DNA from: Shewanella atlantica
GTDB taxonomy: Bacteria > Pseudomonadota > Gammaproteobacteria > Enterobacterales > Shewanellaceae
Reading direction: 5' to 3'
DNA: 64,000 nt
Assembly: GCF_003966265.1 (NCBI RefSeq)
Contig: NZ_RXNV01000002.1
Location: 736,877 to 800,876, forward strand
Within the stretch, counting starts at the first letter, position 1. Each line of letters begins with the position of its first letter. A model generated the notes under the pieces. That model was not told the origin of the DNA and ran no database searches. It saw only the letters and a program-made list of their open reading frames with translations. The position numbers and the translations under genes were made by a program. Of this stretch, positions 28,295 through 37,738 are shown in pieces.

Positions 28295-29941
28295 CTATAT
28301 CTTAAAGCTAGAGACTAAACTGCTGAGCTCTGTTGAACCGTCCTGTATCTGTTGACTCGAATTGCCAATTTGAACACTCTTCTCTTGATTCTCCAGGGAG
28401 ATATCATTAATCCGGGTCACATTCATATTTAACTCTGCTATCACTGCACTCTGTTCCTCTGTAGCGGCTGCAATTTGAATATTCATATCTGAAATCTGAC
28501 GAATAGATGACTTTATGGTGTCCAGTGCATCCACCACTTGCCCCGTTTCCTGAACCGTCTCACTGGAGCGAAGTTTAGCCTGCTCAACAGACTGGTTAAC
28601 ACTCATAATCGAATTTCTTATCGCATCGATAATGCCATTAATTTCTTGTGTAGACTCTTGAGTACGACTCGCCAGAGTCCTCACCTCATCGGCAACGACG
28701 GCGAAACCACGACCCGCTTCACCGGCACGCGCCGCTTCAATGGCAGCATTCAGTGCAAGCAAGTTAGTTTGCTCCGCAATACCAACTATAACATCCAGAA
28801 TTTGGCCTATTTTTCCCGAGCTCACCTGCAAACCTTGTGCAACTTCTGATGTGGTTTCAAGCTCGATCGAAAGCTCATTAATCTTGGTCATAGCACTACC
28901 AACGACGCTGGTCGTCCTATCCGCTTCTGAATCTGCACTTCCGGCACAGTCTGCGGCAAGCTGTGCATTAGAGGCAACTTCCGATGCAGCCATCGACATC
29001 TCATTAATAGCGGTTGCAACGCTTTCCGTCTCGGACTGCATATTATTGGTGACTTGATTTGCTTCCTGAGAGATAGCTGCCAGACCCGTGGCCAGCTCCT
29101 GACTATGTGAAACTGAGGTCAACACAGATTGTACGACGGCTTGAATTTTTACGATAAAGATATTGAAATTAGTGGCGACCTCTTTCAGTTCATCATTACC
29201 CGACTCTTCGAGTCGCAGGGTCAGATCCCCTTCACCTTTAGCAATATTCTCGAATGCTGAAATCGTCTGCTGCATGGGTCGTGAAATACTTTGAATGATG
29301 ATAAACAGAATAAAAATAACAGGTAACCAAACCAGCCCCCCGATAAACAGATACTGCCAGGCAAAAGCGGCTTCCTGTGTTTTAATATCATCCACGTACA
29401 TACCGGTACCGACAATCCAGCCCCAAGGCTTAAAGCGCTTCACCACACTCATCTTAGGACTGGGATCACTTTCATTGGGTCGATTCCACATATATTCAAT
29501 CAGCGCATACTCTTTACGCTCTGTGCCTGACACCATGAGTTCAAATAACTTAACGCCGTTCGGATCTTTTATCCCCAACACATTGGTGCCAATGAGTTTT
29601 TTAGCAAATGCATGCTGAATCATCACCCCACTGGTATCTATGGTCCAATAATACTCCTTGCCCGCATATCTCAATTCATCCAAGGCTAAGATGGCACCTT
29701 GCTTGGCCTCATCCTCAGTCATTTCGCCAGTCTGAGCACTTTGGTAGTATCGTGTGATCACTTTCTCACCTACATCGGCCAAGGATGACAACTTTGACTC
29801 TTTCTCACTGAGTAATAGGTTATCGATACTCACTAGAGCAAAAAGAAACATAAAAATGGTCGCAACGATCGATAAGCCCAACATAACAAAGAGTCGGGTT
29901 GAAACTTTTACCTTTCGAAACAAACGATTAATACTGTCCAT
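28295..29941 (-). CDS. methyl-accepting chemotaxis protein with Cache sensor domain
   Basis: A 548-residue transmembrane chemoreceptor. TM1 is at about 18-40 and TM2 at about 195-217. The periplasmic loop is a single Cache (sCache_2) domain, with [23 protein letters not shown] and [19 protein letters not shown], as in receptors for small organic acids. A HAMP domain follows TM2, then the signalling coiled coil with [29 protein letters not shown] occurs at the start; I choose the second ATG (29941), which gives AGGGA a 6-base spacer. The ligand is unknown. Terminator immediately downstream. Confidence 0.92.
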   Translation of the reverse strand: MDSINRLFRKVKVSTRLFVMLGLSIVATIFMFLFALVSIDNLLLSEKESKLSSLADVGEKVITRYYQSAQTGEMTEDEAKQGAILALDELRYAGKEYYWTIDTSGVMIQHAFAKKLIGTNVLGIKDPNGVKLFELMVSGTERKEYALIEYMWNRPNESDPSPKMSVVKRFKPWGWIVGTGMYVDDIKTQEAAFAWQYLFIGGLVWLPVIFILFIIIQSISRPMQQTISAFENIAKGEGDLTLRLEESGNDELKEVATNFNIFIVKIQAVVQSVLTSVSHSQELATGLAAISQEANQVTNNMQSETESVATAINEMSMAASEVASNAQLAADCAGSADSEADRTTSVVGSAMTKINELSIELETTSEVAQGLQVSSGKIGQILDVIVGIAEQTNLLALNAAIEAARAGEAGRGFAVVADEVRTLASRTQESTQEINGIIDAIRNSIMSVNQSVEQAKLRSSETVQETGQVVDALDTIKSSIRQISDMNIQIAAATEEQSAVIAELNMNVTRINDISLENQEKSVQIGNSSQQIQDGSTELSSLVSSFKI

Positions 29942-30132
29942 TGTCATTCCCTAAGCGTTGATGCAATTGGCCCTACTTATAACCTTTGAAGATAAAACCG
30001 GGTTTGTCAAAGATTGCCGACCATTAATCGTCAAAACTTTCTGAGACAGAGCTCACACAATTCGAGATCCATACAAATAATATTAAGTTGAACAGCTACA
30101 AGTCCTGATATTGGGATTTCTGCACTAATGCG

Positions 30133-30762
30133 CTAAGCAATAAATCTGAGCTTCAGCCAAGAAAGATATTGAGATAACTTTGCTGAAAAGCGCATTCTCA
30201 GTAACAAAAGCAAACAGACAATCAGTATGTATATGGCAGGTTCTATCACTTCAGACTTTACCGACCAGTAGAAATGAATCGGCGCTAATAGCGCTAAAAG
30301 GTACACCAGGTTATGCAGTTGCTGCCAGCGCCTACCCATTTTTCGTTTCAGTGATTTCAATGAGGTGATTGAAAGCGCAATCAAGATGACGTAACAGATC
30401 ATCCCCACTACAATATACGGACGCTTAACCACCTCCTGCAGAAATAGTGACCACTCAAACAGGAGGTCCAGGCTGACAAATGCCATGATATGCAGTGAAG
30501 CATAGACAAAAACATATAACCCCAACATTCTGCGGGTTTGAATGAGGATCCCCTGTTTAAACTTACGTGCCAAAGGCGATACCATTAACAGGACAACCAA
30601 GGTATTTAACGCACCTATCCCGGTATAGTGAATAATGTACTGAACAGGATCGCCACCAGCTCCATTCGTCAGAACAAGAATAATGAGATAACCTATCGGA
30701 AAAATTGCAATGAGGTGGATCATTGCCTTTATCCAAAAAAGATGTTTTGTCGTCAACCGCAT
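30133..30762 (-). CDS. msrQ: MsrQ, heme-binding membrane subunit of the MsrPQ methionine sulfoxide reductase
   Basis: A 209-residue six-helix inner-membrane cytochrome (formerly YedZ) that passes electrons from quinol to MsrP, which repairs oxidised methionine in periplasmic proteins. The family hallmarks are the first helix pair (HLIAIFPIGYLI, then GDPVQYIIHYTGIGAL), the RRMLGLYVFVYASLHIMAF helix with its heme His, and RRWQQLHNLVYLLALLAPIHFYWSVK with two more conserved His. It follows msrP with 13 bases between, as in E. coli yedYZ. Confidence 0.93.
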   Translation of the reverse strand: MRLTTKHLFWIKAMIHLIAIFPIGYLIILVLTNGAGGDPVQYIIHYTGIGALNTLVVLLMVSPLARKFKQGILIQTRRMLGLYVFVYASLHIMAFVSLDLLFEWSLFLQEVVKRPYIVVGMICYVILIALSITSLKSLKRKMGRRWQQLHNLVYLLALLAPIHFYWSVKSEVIEPAIYILIVCLLLLLRMRFSAKLSQYLSWLKLRFIA

Positions 30763-30775
30763 TCATAACTCCAAT

Positions 30776-31798
30776 TTAGAAATAGGTCTTAAGATCCAAG
30801 CCTTTATATAATTCAGCCACCTGTTCACCATAGCCATTGAAAATCTGTGTATTAATTCTCTTTGCAGAAAACAGTCCTCCTTCACCGATCCGCCGCTCAG
30901 TTGCCTGTGACCAGCGTGGATGATCCACCTCCGGATTCACGTTGGCATAGAAGCCATATTCATGGGAGGCTAACTGATTCCAGCTCGTCGGTGGCTGCTT
31001 ATCCGTGACCCGAATTCTTACGATGGATTTAATGCTCTTAAAGCCATACTTCCATGGCACGATCAGACGTATGGGCGCCCCATTTTGTGGTGGTAATGTT
31101 TTCCCGTACAGGCCAACGGATAGGAATGACAGGTCATTCATCGCCTCATTGATGGTGAGACCTTCCACGTATGGATAATGGATCCCGCCCCCCATCAATC
31201 GGCTTTTCTGACCCGGCATCTGCTCAGGTTCGAACAGGGTCTCAAAAGCGACATGAGTGGCTTTGTTGCTCACTCCCGCCTTTTTGAGTAGAGCAGCCAG
31301 CGGAAAACCAACCCAGGGGATCACCATGGACCAGGCTTCCACACATCTGAGTAGATGAGTCCGCTCTTCCAATGCAAATAGCTTCATCAGGTCGTCATAA
31401 TCGAGTGTCAGAGGTTTATCAACTAACCCATCTATGACTAATTTCCACGGCTCAACATTGAAGCCTTGAGCATTTTCTGAAGGATCAGATTTAGCCGTGC
31501 CAAACTCATAGAAATTATTATGGGTGATCACTTTGCTCTCCGGCGTTAATACGCCGTTTAGCACCGAATCGTATTGGGTATTTTTGCTATGGGGTAAGTC
31601 TGAACGTAAGAACTGAGGCTTCTCTTTTTTATCACCAAACAGATCAAAAATCCCGGCATTGGCGTTCGAAGACAGTAATGCACTGGCACCAACAAATCCC
31701 ATCTGTTTCAAGATGCGCCTACGGTCATTAAACACCTGCTCTGGTGTTACATCACTATCTTTAAACTTGTCCCACGTTGGTCTCTTATGAAAATGCAT
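30776..31798 (-). CDS. msrP: MsrP, periplasmic methionine sulfoxide reductase catalytic subunit
   Basis: A molybdopterin oxidoreductase (formerly YedY) that reduces methionine sulfoxide in periplasmic proteins. The N-terminal Tat signal has the twin arginines in DRRRILK at 25-31 and an ANA cleavage site near 48. The molybdenum-ligating cysteine is Cys152 in RCVEAWSMVIPW, and the PQNGAPIRLIVPWKYGFK and DHPRWSQATERRIG blocks match E. coli YedY closely. The length, 340 residues, is normal. It forms an operon with msrQ. The 180 bases upstream carry a short tandem repeat and no clear regulatory site. Confidence 0.96.
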   Translation of the reverse strand: MHFHKRPTWDKFKDSDVTPEQVFNDRRRILKQMGFVGASALLSSNANAGIFDLFGDKKEKPQFLRSDLPHSKNTQYDSVLNGVLTPESKVITHNNFYEFGTAKSDPSENAQGFNVEPWKLVIDGLVDKPLTLDYDDLMKLFALEERTHLLRCVEAWSMVIPWVGFPLAALLKKAGVSNKATHVAFETLFEPEQMPGQKSRLMGGGIHYPYVEGLTINEAMNDLSFLSVGLYGKTLPPQNGAPIRLIVPWKYGFKSIKSIVRIRVTDKQPPTSWNQLASHEYGFYANVNPEVDHPRWSQATERRIGEGGLFSAKRINTQIFNGYGEQVAELYKGLDLKTYF

Positions 31799-31874
31799 TC
31801 AGCACCCCTTCTATTCTTCTTCCAAAATAAGACCGTAATAAAGCGTGATCTATTTCACATCGACTTGCATTGTC

Positions 31875-31919
31875 TACGTGAGCATTAACTAGGTGAGCAC
31901 TGACTATGTGAGCATCGAC
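31875..31919. repeat. 15-bp tandem repeat, three copies
   Basis: Units start at 31875 (TACGTGAGCATTAAC), 31890 (TAGGTGAGCACTGAC) and 31905 (TATGTGAGCATCGAC). They lie about 80 bases upstream of the msrP start, in the gap before the divergent rmuC gene. Confidence 0.75.
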
Positions 31920-32093
31920 CACTGACTCAGCATCTTTCCCCCATAGCTGATGCAATATGACACATAACATTGCATCTGCGTTAAACCAATGGCTTGTTAA
32001 CTATCGCACCAAGCCGGCCCGGCATGTATCGGCACTATAATCGATTAAGAGTTATTCATTTACCTCTAAGACACTTGAAGATAACGACTCTGC

Positions 32094-33641
32094 ATGAGAA
32101 TCTATGACTTCCTTTTGACTCCTATTACTATGGCCCTTCTCCTTATGCCTATCGATATCGTTCTTTCTCTACCCGAAATACTAGTCTTGGCAGCCGTCTC
32201 TTTCCTGGCAATCTTAATCGGCGCACTGCTGAATCAAAAACTCACGCGTCATAGATGGGAGAGCGTAAGGGAAGATCTGATGGCACAACATCAGCAAGCG
32301 ATAGAGGAGATACAGGAGTCGCTAAAAAGCAGTGACACTCTGTTAGCCGATAAAGATCAACAACTCGAGCAATTTCAATTCAAATTAGAACAGAATCTGG
32401 CCGCATTTGGAAAGGCACAGGCCGAGGCGGGTCGTCTCCCAAAATTAGAGACTCAATTTAGCGAGTGCCAACGAAAACTGATGGAGACTCAGTTAGCACT
32501 GTCAAAATCCAATGCGATGCAGCAGACACTGACGGTTAAATTTACCGCAGAGCAGGAAGCGATGCAGGATAAAGTTAACGTCTTACAAGATGCCGAACTC
32601 CGACTCAAGACGCAATTTGAAAACTTAGCCAACAAAATCTTCGAAGAGAGAAGCGAAAAACTTCAGCACCAAAATACCCATCAACTAGACAGTGTTCTCG
32701 CGCCTTTTAAGCAGCAGTTGGAAGGATTCAGAAAACAAGTTCATGAGTCATACACTAACGAACAATCTCAGCGCAGTGCATTCAACCATCAGCTGGAATC
32801 GTTAAAAGCACTCAACCTGCAGATGAGCCAGGACGCAGTAAACCTGACCAACGCTCTTAAAGGTGATAATAAACAACAGGGTAATTGGGGAGAGGTGATT
32901 CTAGACCGTGTCTTGCAGGAGAGTGGATTACGAGAGGGTCATGAATACGACACGCAGAGCGATCTGAAAAATGATGATGGCAAGCGGTTTAAGCCGGATG
33001 TCATCGTTCATCTACCCGAAAACAAAGATGTGGTCATAGATGCAAAGATGTCTCTGGTGGCTTATGAGCGCTATTTTAATAGTGAGGATGAGATAGTTCG
33101 TGCTCAGGCGCTGAAAGATCACGTCCTTTCGGTGAGAGGACATATTAAAGGCCTGAGTCAAAAGGATTACCAAAAACTGCACGGATTAACCAGTCTGGAT
33201 TACGTGTTAATGTTCATTCCGCTCGAACCCGCATTCCTGCTGGCCCTCGAACATGATCCAAGCCTGGTTAACTACGCCTTGGAACAGAATATTATGCTAG
33301 TTAGCCCGACAAATCTGCTCGTGGCATTACGGACAATCAATAATATCTGGCGTTATGAATATCAAAATCAAAATGCGCAACAGATCGCCAAACAGGCCGG
33401 TAAAATATACGATAAACTGTGTGGATATATCGACGATATGGAAAAGTTAGGCCGAGCACTGGAGGGAGCGGAAAAAACCTACGCCAGTGCCATGAACAAA
33501 CTTTCAAGCGGAAAAGGAAACTTGGTCAAACAGGCGCACCAGATGCAACAGTTAGGGGTTGATACGAGTAAGAGACTCGATCCCCGCCTGCTCGATAAGG
33601 CCCTCTCCGACTACCATATCGATGAAAAAAAGTTAAATTGA
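32094..33641 (+). CDS. rmuC: DNA recombination protein RmuC
   Basis: A 515-residue member of the RmuC family, which limits recombination at inverted repeats. It has one N-terminal membrane helix (about 25-47), a long coiled coil (about 60-230) and a C-terminal nuclease-like domain (about 265-450) with the family blocks QGNWGEVILDRVLQESGL, KPDVIVHLPENKDVVIDAKMS (PD-(D/E)xK-like Asp and Lys) and LDYVLMFIPLEPAF. The chemical activity is inferred from the fold. The gene is followed by slt with 82 bases between. It is divergent from msrP. Confidence 0.94.
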   Translation: MRIYDFLLTPITMALLLMPIDIVLSLPEILVLAAVSFLAILIGALLNQKLTRHRWESVREDLMAQHQQAIEEIQESLKSSDTLLADKDQQLEQFQFKLEQNLAAFGKAQAEAGRLPKLETQFSECQRKLMETQLALSKSNAMQQTLTVKFTAEQEAMQDKVNVLQDAELRLKTQFENLANKIFEERSEKLQHQNTHQLDSVLAPFKQQLEGFRKQVHESYTNEQSQRSAFNHQLESLKALNLQMSQDAVNLTNALKGDNKQQGNWGEVILDRVLQESGLREGHEYDTQSDLKNDDGKRFKPDVIVHLPENKDVVIDAKMSLVAYERYFNSEDEIVRAQALKDHVLSVRGHIKGLSQKDYQKLHGLTSLDYVLMFIPLEPAFLLALEHDPSLVNYALEQNIMLVSPTNLLVALRTINNIWRYEYQNQNAQQIAKQAGKIYDKLCGYIDDMEKLGRALEGAEKTYASAMNKLSSGKGNLVKQAHQMQQLGVDTSKRLDPRLLDKALSDYHIDEKKLN

Positions 33642-33723
33642 ACTAAATCTGCCAAGTAAGTCGATATGATGACATTAAATTGCTTTATATGGATGTAAAG
33701 CAATCCTATTAGGAAAACTCAAA

Positions 33724-35685
33724 ATGCATAAGCTGTTAATTGGCATTTTAACAAACAGAACCCTCGCTATTGTCACGACCTTAATGGCAATAATGGCCAT
33801 CTCTGTCACCTGGCCGGCTCATTCAAGCGACTATACTCCAGAGCAGCAGAGATACTTAGACGCGCGTAAAGCGTTAGATAGCAACAAGACCAAGACCTAT
33901 AAACGATTGCGGTCTCAGTTAGACGACTACCCCCTGGCCGTTTATCTCGACTTTCATGCCAATATCGATAGTATTTTGACCCACAAGGGTGAAACAGCAC
34001 TGAAGGAGCTTGCTCGATTTGAGGCGACCCCTTTGCACAACACGGCCCGGTATCGTTACCTGAAGCGGGCTGGCTCACGAAAACAGTGGCAAGATTTTTT
34101 AGTTATCAGTCCAAACAGACCCAACAACGTCACCCTTCAGTGCTACTTCTATCGTGCGCAACTCTCTCAAGGCAATGAAGAAAAGGCATTTAAGGGAGCA
34201 AAAGCACTCTGGTTATATGGAAAATCACGCCCTGAAGAGTGCGATCCCCTGTTTAAGGCATGGGAGAAGGCCGGCTATCGCTCACAAGAGTTAATCTGGT
34301 CCCGAATGTTACTCAGCTTCAATGCCAACCAATACTCTCTGCTGAAGTACTTATCGAAGAAGGTCACCACACATAAGAGTGAAGCGAAGAAGCTGCTCAC
34401 GGTTTATAAAGATCCCAGAAGCTTAAGACATACAAAAAGATATAAAGGTTCAGCTAAGATTAATGCCGACATCGTCGACTCAGGGTTAAGAAAACTGGCC
34501 AGAAAAGACCTCAACCAAGCCGTGAAGCTCTATGTTACATACCAAAAAGCGGATAGATTCAGTGACTATCAGGGACGAAAACTAAGCCGTTACTTAATTA
34601 AGCGAGCGATTATAAAACAAGAGGATAAACTCAAAGGCTTTGTCGATTCGATGCTTCCCCTGCTCGACAGTGATGATCTTATCGAAGCCAGGTTGAGATG
34701 GGCGTTGCGTGAAAATGATTTTGTGGCGGTCAAAACCTTCTTACCCCTGCTCACTGAACAAAAAAGCGTTAATCCCAGATGGTTATATTGGCAATCGAGA
34801 CTTGATACATCAGGCGACACAAGTTCGACTAAGACTGTATCAACCAAGTTAACTCAGCTGAGTCAGCTGCGTAATTTTTATGGTTTTACCGCAGCCAACG
34901 AGCTCAAAACCGACTTTACTTTAGAGCATAAAGACACACTAAGTGACGGAGTATTAAGAGAGAAGCTTCACGATGATCTGGGGTTAAGCCGTGTCGTTGA
35001 GCTGCTTGCTATCGATAAAATCATCGATGCCAGATCTGAGTGGATTCAGATGTTAAACCGTCACGGCAGTGCGATGCAAAAAGAGTATGCAACTCTGGCA
35101 CTGGAAAAGCAGTGGCACAGCCTTGGGGTGCAGGCCAGCATCCAGGGCAAGCTCTGGAACGACATGACACTTAGGTTCCCCTACGCCGCCGATGAGGCTT
35201 TTATCAAGGCGAGCAAGAGGCAAAACGTCAACATCGATGAACTGAGATCTATAGCCCGACGAGAGAGTGCATTTTATCCCTATGCAACCTCAGGCGTAGG
35301 CGCTCGTGGCCTGATGCAATTGATGCCGGCAACGGCAAGGGAGACTGCCAGAAAAGAAGGGGTCAAATATAAGGGCCAGCGCAGCCTGTATCAGGCAGAG
35401 ACTAATATTCGCTTGGGCAGCGCCTATTACGCCAGCTTACTCAAACAATTTAACAATAATCGCGTACTGGCAACTGCCGCGTACAACGCAGGCCCTCACA
35501 GGGTCAAGGGTTGGCTAAAGCAGACAGAAGGTAAGCTCGATGTCATGGCTTTTATCGAATCGATACCCTTTACTGAAACCCGGGAGTATGTGCAAGCGGT
35601 GCTCAGTTATCGGGTGATCTATCAAATCAAGCAAGGTGAATCACCGGAACTGTTTTCGGCGCAGGAGTTAAATTTCAAATACTAA
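33724..35685 (+). CDS. slt: soluble lytic murein transglycosylase
   Basis: A 653-residue periplasmic peptidoglycan lytic transglycosylase of the Slt70 type. A signal peptide covers about 1-35. The middle is the alpha-helical superhelix ring (about 40-480) and the C-terminal catalytic domain starts near 500: the active Glu is in IARRESAFYPYATSGVGARGLMQLMPATA, followed by NIRLGSAYYASLL and AAYNAGPHRVKGWL. E. coli Slt70 has 645 residues. AGGA precedes the ATG by about 9 bases. It follows rmuC in the same direction, but its own promoter is possible. Confidence 0.94.
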   Translation: MHKLLIGILTNRTLAIVTTLMAIMAISVTWPAHSSDYTPEQQRYLDARKALDSNKTKTYKRLRSQLDDYPLAVYLDFHANIDSILTHKGETALKELARFEATPLHNTARYRYLKRAGSRKQWQDFLVISPNRPNNVTLQCYFYRAQLSQGNEEKAFKGAKALWLYGKSRPEECDPLFKAWEKAGYRSQELIWSRMLLSFNANQYSLLKYLSKKVTTHKSEAKKLLTVYKDPRSLRHTKRYKGSAKINADIVDSGLRKLARKDLNQAVKLYVTYQKADRFSDYQGRKLSRYLIKRAIIKQEDKLKGFVDSMLPLLDSDDLIEARLRWALRENDFVAVKTFLPLLTEQKSVNPRWLYWQSRLDTSGDTSSTKTVSTKLTQLSQLRNFYGFTAANELKTDFTLEHKDTLSDGVLREKLHDDLGLSRVVELLAIDKIIDARSEWIQMLNRHGSAMQKEYATLALEKQWHSLGVQASIQGKLWNDMTLRFPYAADEAFIKASKRQNVNIDELRSIARRESAFYPYATSGVGARGLMQLMPATARETARKEGVKYKGQRSLYQAETNIRLGSAYYASLLKQFNNNRVLATAAYNAGPHRVKGWLKQTEGKLDVMAFIESIPFTETREYVQAVLSYRVIYQIKQGESPELFSAQELNFKY

Positions 35686-35709
35686 CTCTTCATTTTTATA
35701 CTAAAGGCT

Positions 35710-35743
35710 AGTTCTAAGTGCGAGTTCTAAGTGCTAGTTCTAA
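35710..35743. repeat. 13-bp tandem repeat, 2.6 copies
   Basis: AGTTCTAAGTGC(G/T) repeats at 35710 and 35723, with a partial copy at 35736. It starts 24 bases after the slt stop. Otherwise the 304-base gap to the EAL gene holds a 64-codon open frame (35718-35912) that I do not accept as a gene. Confidence 0.75.
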
Positions 35744-35989
35744 CGACCAGAGCGAGTACAGGAGATGGCTCTCCTCAGAAACTAGTTCAGAAGAATTTAT
35801 TCAGAAGGCTCTGTCAAATGGGCCTTCAGACCAAGCATCTATGAACTTCAACTTTGAGCCTTCTCTAATAGCTTTTGTCGAAAAATCCCCCTATCAAGCG
35901 CGGATAATGTAAAGATTTTAGACTCACCGGCAATAATATGAATAATTACTATTTACATTTAGCTAACGTCGGTTCCTGATGATACGCCT

Positions 35990-36685
35990 ATGATTGCACT
36001 AGACACTCTTTATTTAAGCGCAGAATACCAACCCTTGATAGCGACATCTGATCTTCAGATCTATGGATTTGAGGCTTTATCACGGTTTCGCGATCGACAT
36101 GGAGTGTCAACGCCACCAAACATCATTTTCGAACAGCTTCATAGCCAAACGAGTCTACTTTCAAACATAGAGATGAAAGCTAAACTATTCCAACTCGAGC
36201 ACTCGGCACCTTCATTCCCCCTCTTCATTAATTTAGATCCCCATGCAATAGAGAACAACGGCGACCATATGCTGGAGTTATTATCGACACGTGCAGATCT
36301 CACCGTTGAGATCATCGAAAACACCTGCATCAACGATGCGAACCTATCGACCCGGCTCGTTTCTCAGCTCAAAGCTAAACAGATATCTGTAGCACTCGAT
36401 GACATCGGCGCCCCCCACTCCATGCTATCTTTAGAGTTATTGAGTCAGGTTAACGTTTTAAAATTCGACATCGAATGGCTCAATAAAACCAAGAATGTTG
36501 AGCAGCAACATTTAATGAAAGCATTAATACAGTTTGCAAAAGACAGCAATAAGAAGACGGTCTTAGAGGGCGTTGAAACAGAGGAACAACTCAAACTTGC
36601 TCAAGAGCTAGGTATCGATCTGGTACAAGGTTTTCTATTTAAACCTCAATTTCAATATGCCTCCACTGCCATCAAACTGATCTGA
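35990..36685 (+). CDS. stand-alone EAL domain protein (putative c-di-GMP phosphodiesterase)
   Basis: A 231-residue single-domain EAL protein. The catalytic set can be matched: EAL at 28-30 (Glu28), Asn81 in FINLD, Glu107 in VEIIEN, Asp137-Asp138, Lys158 in LKFD, Glu193 in LEGVET and Gln213 in QGFLF. The conserved loop-6 sequence DDFGTG reads DDIGAP here; loop 6 is known to couple dimerisation to catalysis, so activity may be reduced or differently controlled. There is no sensory or GGDEF domain. The start lacks a clear ribosome site. It is single, 128 bases before the moxR-type operon. Confidence 0.88.
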   Translation: MIALDTLYLSAEYQPLIATSDLQIYGFEALSRFRDRHGVSTPPNIIFEQLHSQTSLLSNIEMKAKLFQLEHSAPSFPLFINLDPHAIENNGDHMLELLSTRADLTVEIIENTCINDANLSTRLVSQLKAKQISVALDDIGAPHSMLSLELLSQVNVLKFDIEWLNKTKNVEQQHLMKALIQFAKDSNKKTVLEGVETEEQLKLAQELGIDLVQGFLFKPQFQYASTAIKLI

Positions 36686-36813
36686 TTGAAACCAGCTCAA
36701 CCCTCAGTTTCCCGGCACGCTGAAACGAGCATTTTGAAGTGACTCGGGTATAAACTGGATCAATGTGCCATTTTGCCGCATAGTGATATTTATAAAACAG
36801 CGAAGGGACTTCG

Positions 36814-37725
36814 ATGACACAGCCACATATCACAGAGATCATAACCCAGCTAAGCCGTGTACTCTTAGGCAAACCTGAACAGATAAAATTGGCCCTCACA
36901 TGCATCTTGGCCAGGGGGCACCTACTTATCGAAGACCTGCCCGGCATGGGGAAAACGAGCCTATCCCATGGCATAGCACAGAGTTTGGGACTCAGCTATC
37001 AGCGCGTACAATTCACCAGCGACATGCTTCCCGCCGACATATTAGGCGTATCGATATTTGATAAAGAGCAATCCCAGTTTGTGTTTCACCCGGGACCTAT
37101 CTTCAAACAGATGATACTGGCCGATGAGATTAACCGAGCCAGCCCCAAGACCCAAAGTGCCCTGCTCGAAGCCATGGCAGAACATCAGATCACCGTCGAT
37201 GGGATCACGCACCCTCTCCCAAGCCCCTTTTTTGTGATTGCGACCCAGAACCCCAGTGAACAAGCGGGCACCTTTCCTCTCCCTGAGTCTCAACTGGATC
37301 GTTTCATGATGCGCTTATCTATTGGTTACCCGAGCCCAGAAGCCGAATTAGCCATGCTTAAGGGCCATGACCAATCTCCTCAGGGGAGCTCACTCCCTCA
37401 GTGCATCACTCAATTGGAACTCAGTCAGTTACAACAGGGGGTGGAAAAAGTCAGTGCCTCAGATGCCCTACTGGGCTATATCCTGGCCTTGGTCGAAGCA
37501 TCCCGAACACAAAATGAGGGGTTTGGCCTCTCTCCCCGAGCCAGTAAAGCACTACTGCAGGCGTCTAAAGCCTGGGCGTTTATCCATAAACGCAGCTACC
37601 TGGTGCCCGAGGATGTACAGGCTGTATTCTCTGCGGTCGCCGAACATCGAATTCGCAGCAGCAGCCAACAACAGGGAGAAGCGCTATCCCAGAAAATCCT
37701 CAGCAACGTCAACCCGATCCTTTGA
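36814..37725 (+). CDS. MoxR family AAA+ ATPase
   Basis: A 303-residue AAA+ ATPase of the MoxR/RavA class, thought to act as a chaperone for maturation of neighbouring membrane or metal-containing proteins. Walker A is DLPGMGKTS (about 44-52), Walker B is ILADEINRASPKTQSALLEAMAE (about 105-127), sensor 1 is VIATQNPSEQAG and the C-terminal lid ends with GLSPRASKALLQASKAWA. AAGGGA lies 6 bases before the ATG. It is first in an operon with a DUF58 and a transglutaminase gene, the standard MoxR-DUF58-TgpA trio. Confidence 0.93.
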   Translation: MTQPHITEIITQLSRVLLGKPEQIKLALTCILARGHLLIEDLPGMGKTSLSHGIAQSLGLSYQRVQFTSDMLPADILGVSIFDKEQSQFVFHPGPIFKQMILADEINRASPKTQSALLEAMAEHQITVDGITHPLPSPFFVIATQNPSEQAGTFPLPESQLDRFMMRLSIGYPSPEAELAMLKGHDQSPQGSSLPQCITQLELSQLQQGVEKVSASDALLGYILALVEASRTQNEGFGLSPRASKALLQASKAWAFIHKRSYLVPEDVQAVFSAVAEHRIRSSSQQQGEALSQKILSNVNPIL

Positions 37726-37738
37726 CGTAATTAAAGCC

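Noticed and set aside
31785..31970. 61-codon frame upstream of msrP
   Set aside because: Most of it translates the 15-bp tandem repeat, giving a repetitive peptide.
35718..35912. 64-codon open frame between slt and the EAL gene
   Set aside because: It starts inside a tandem repeat, has no ribosome site, and the protein has no recognisable feature.
37367..37738. Long N-terminal extension of the DUF58 gene through moxR
   Set aside because: It overlaps the certain MoxR frame and its translation has no similarity to DUF58 proteins; ATG 37739 follows the moxR stop directly.
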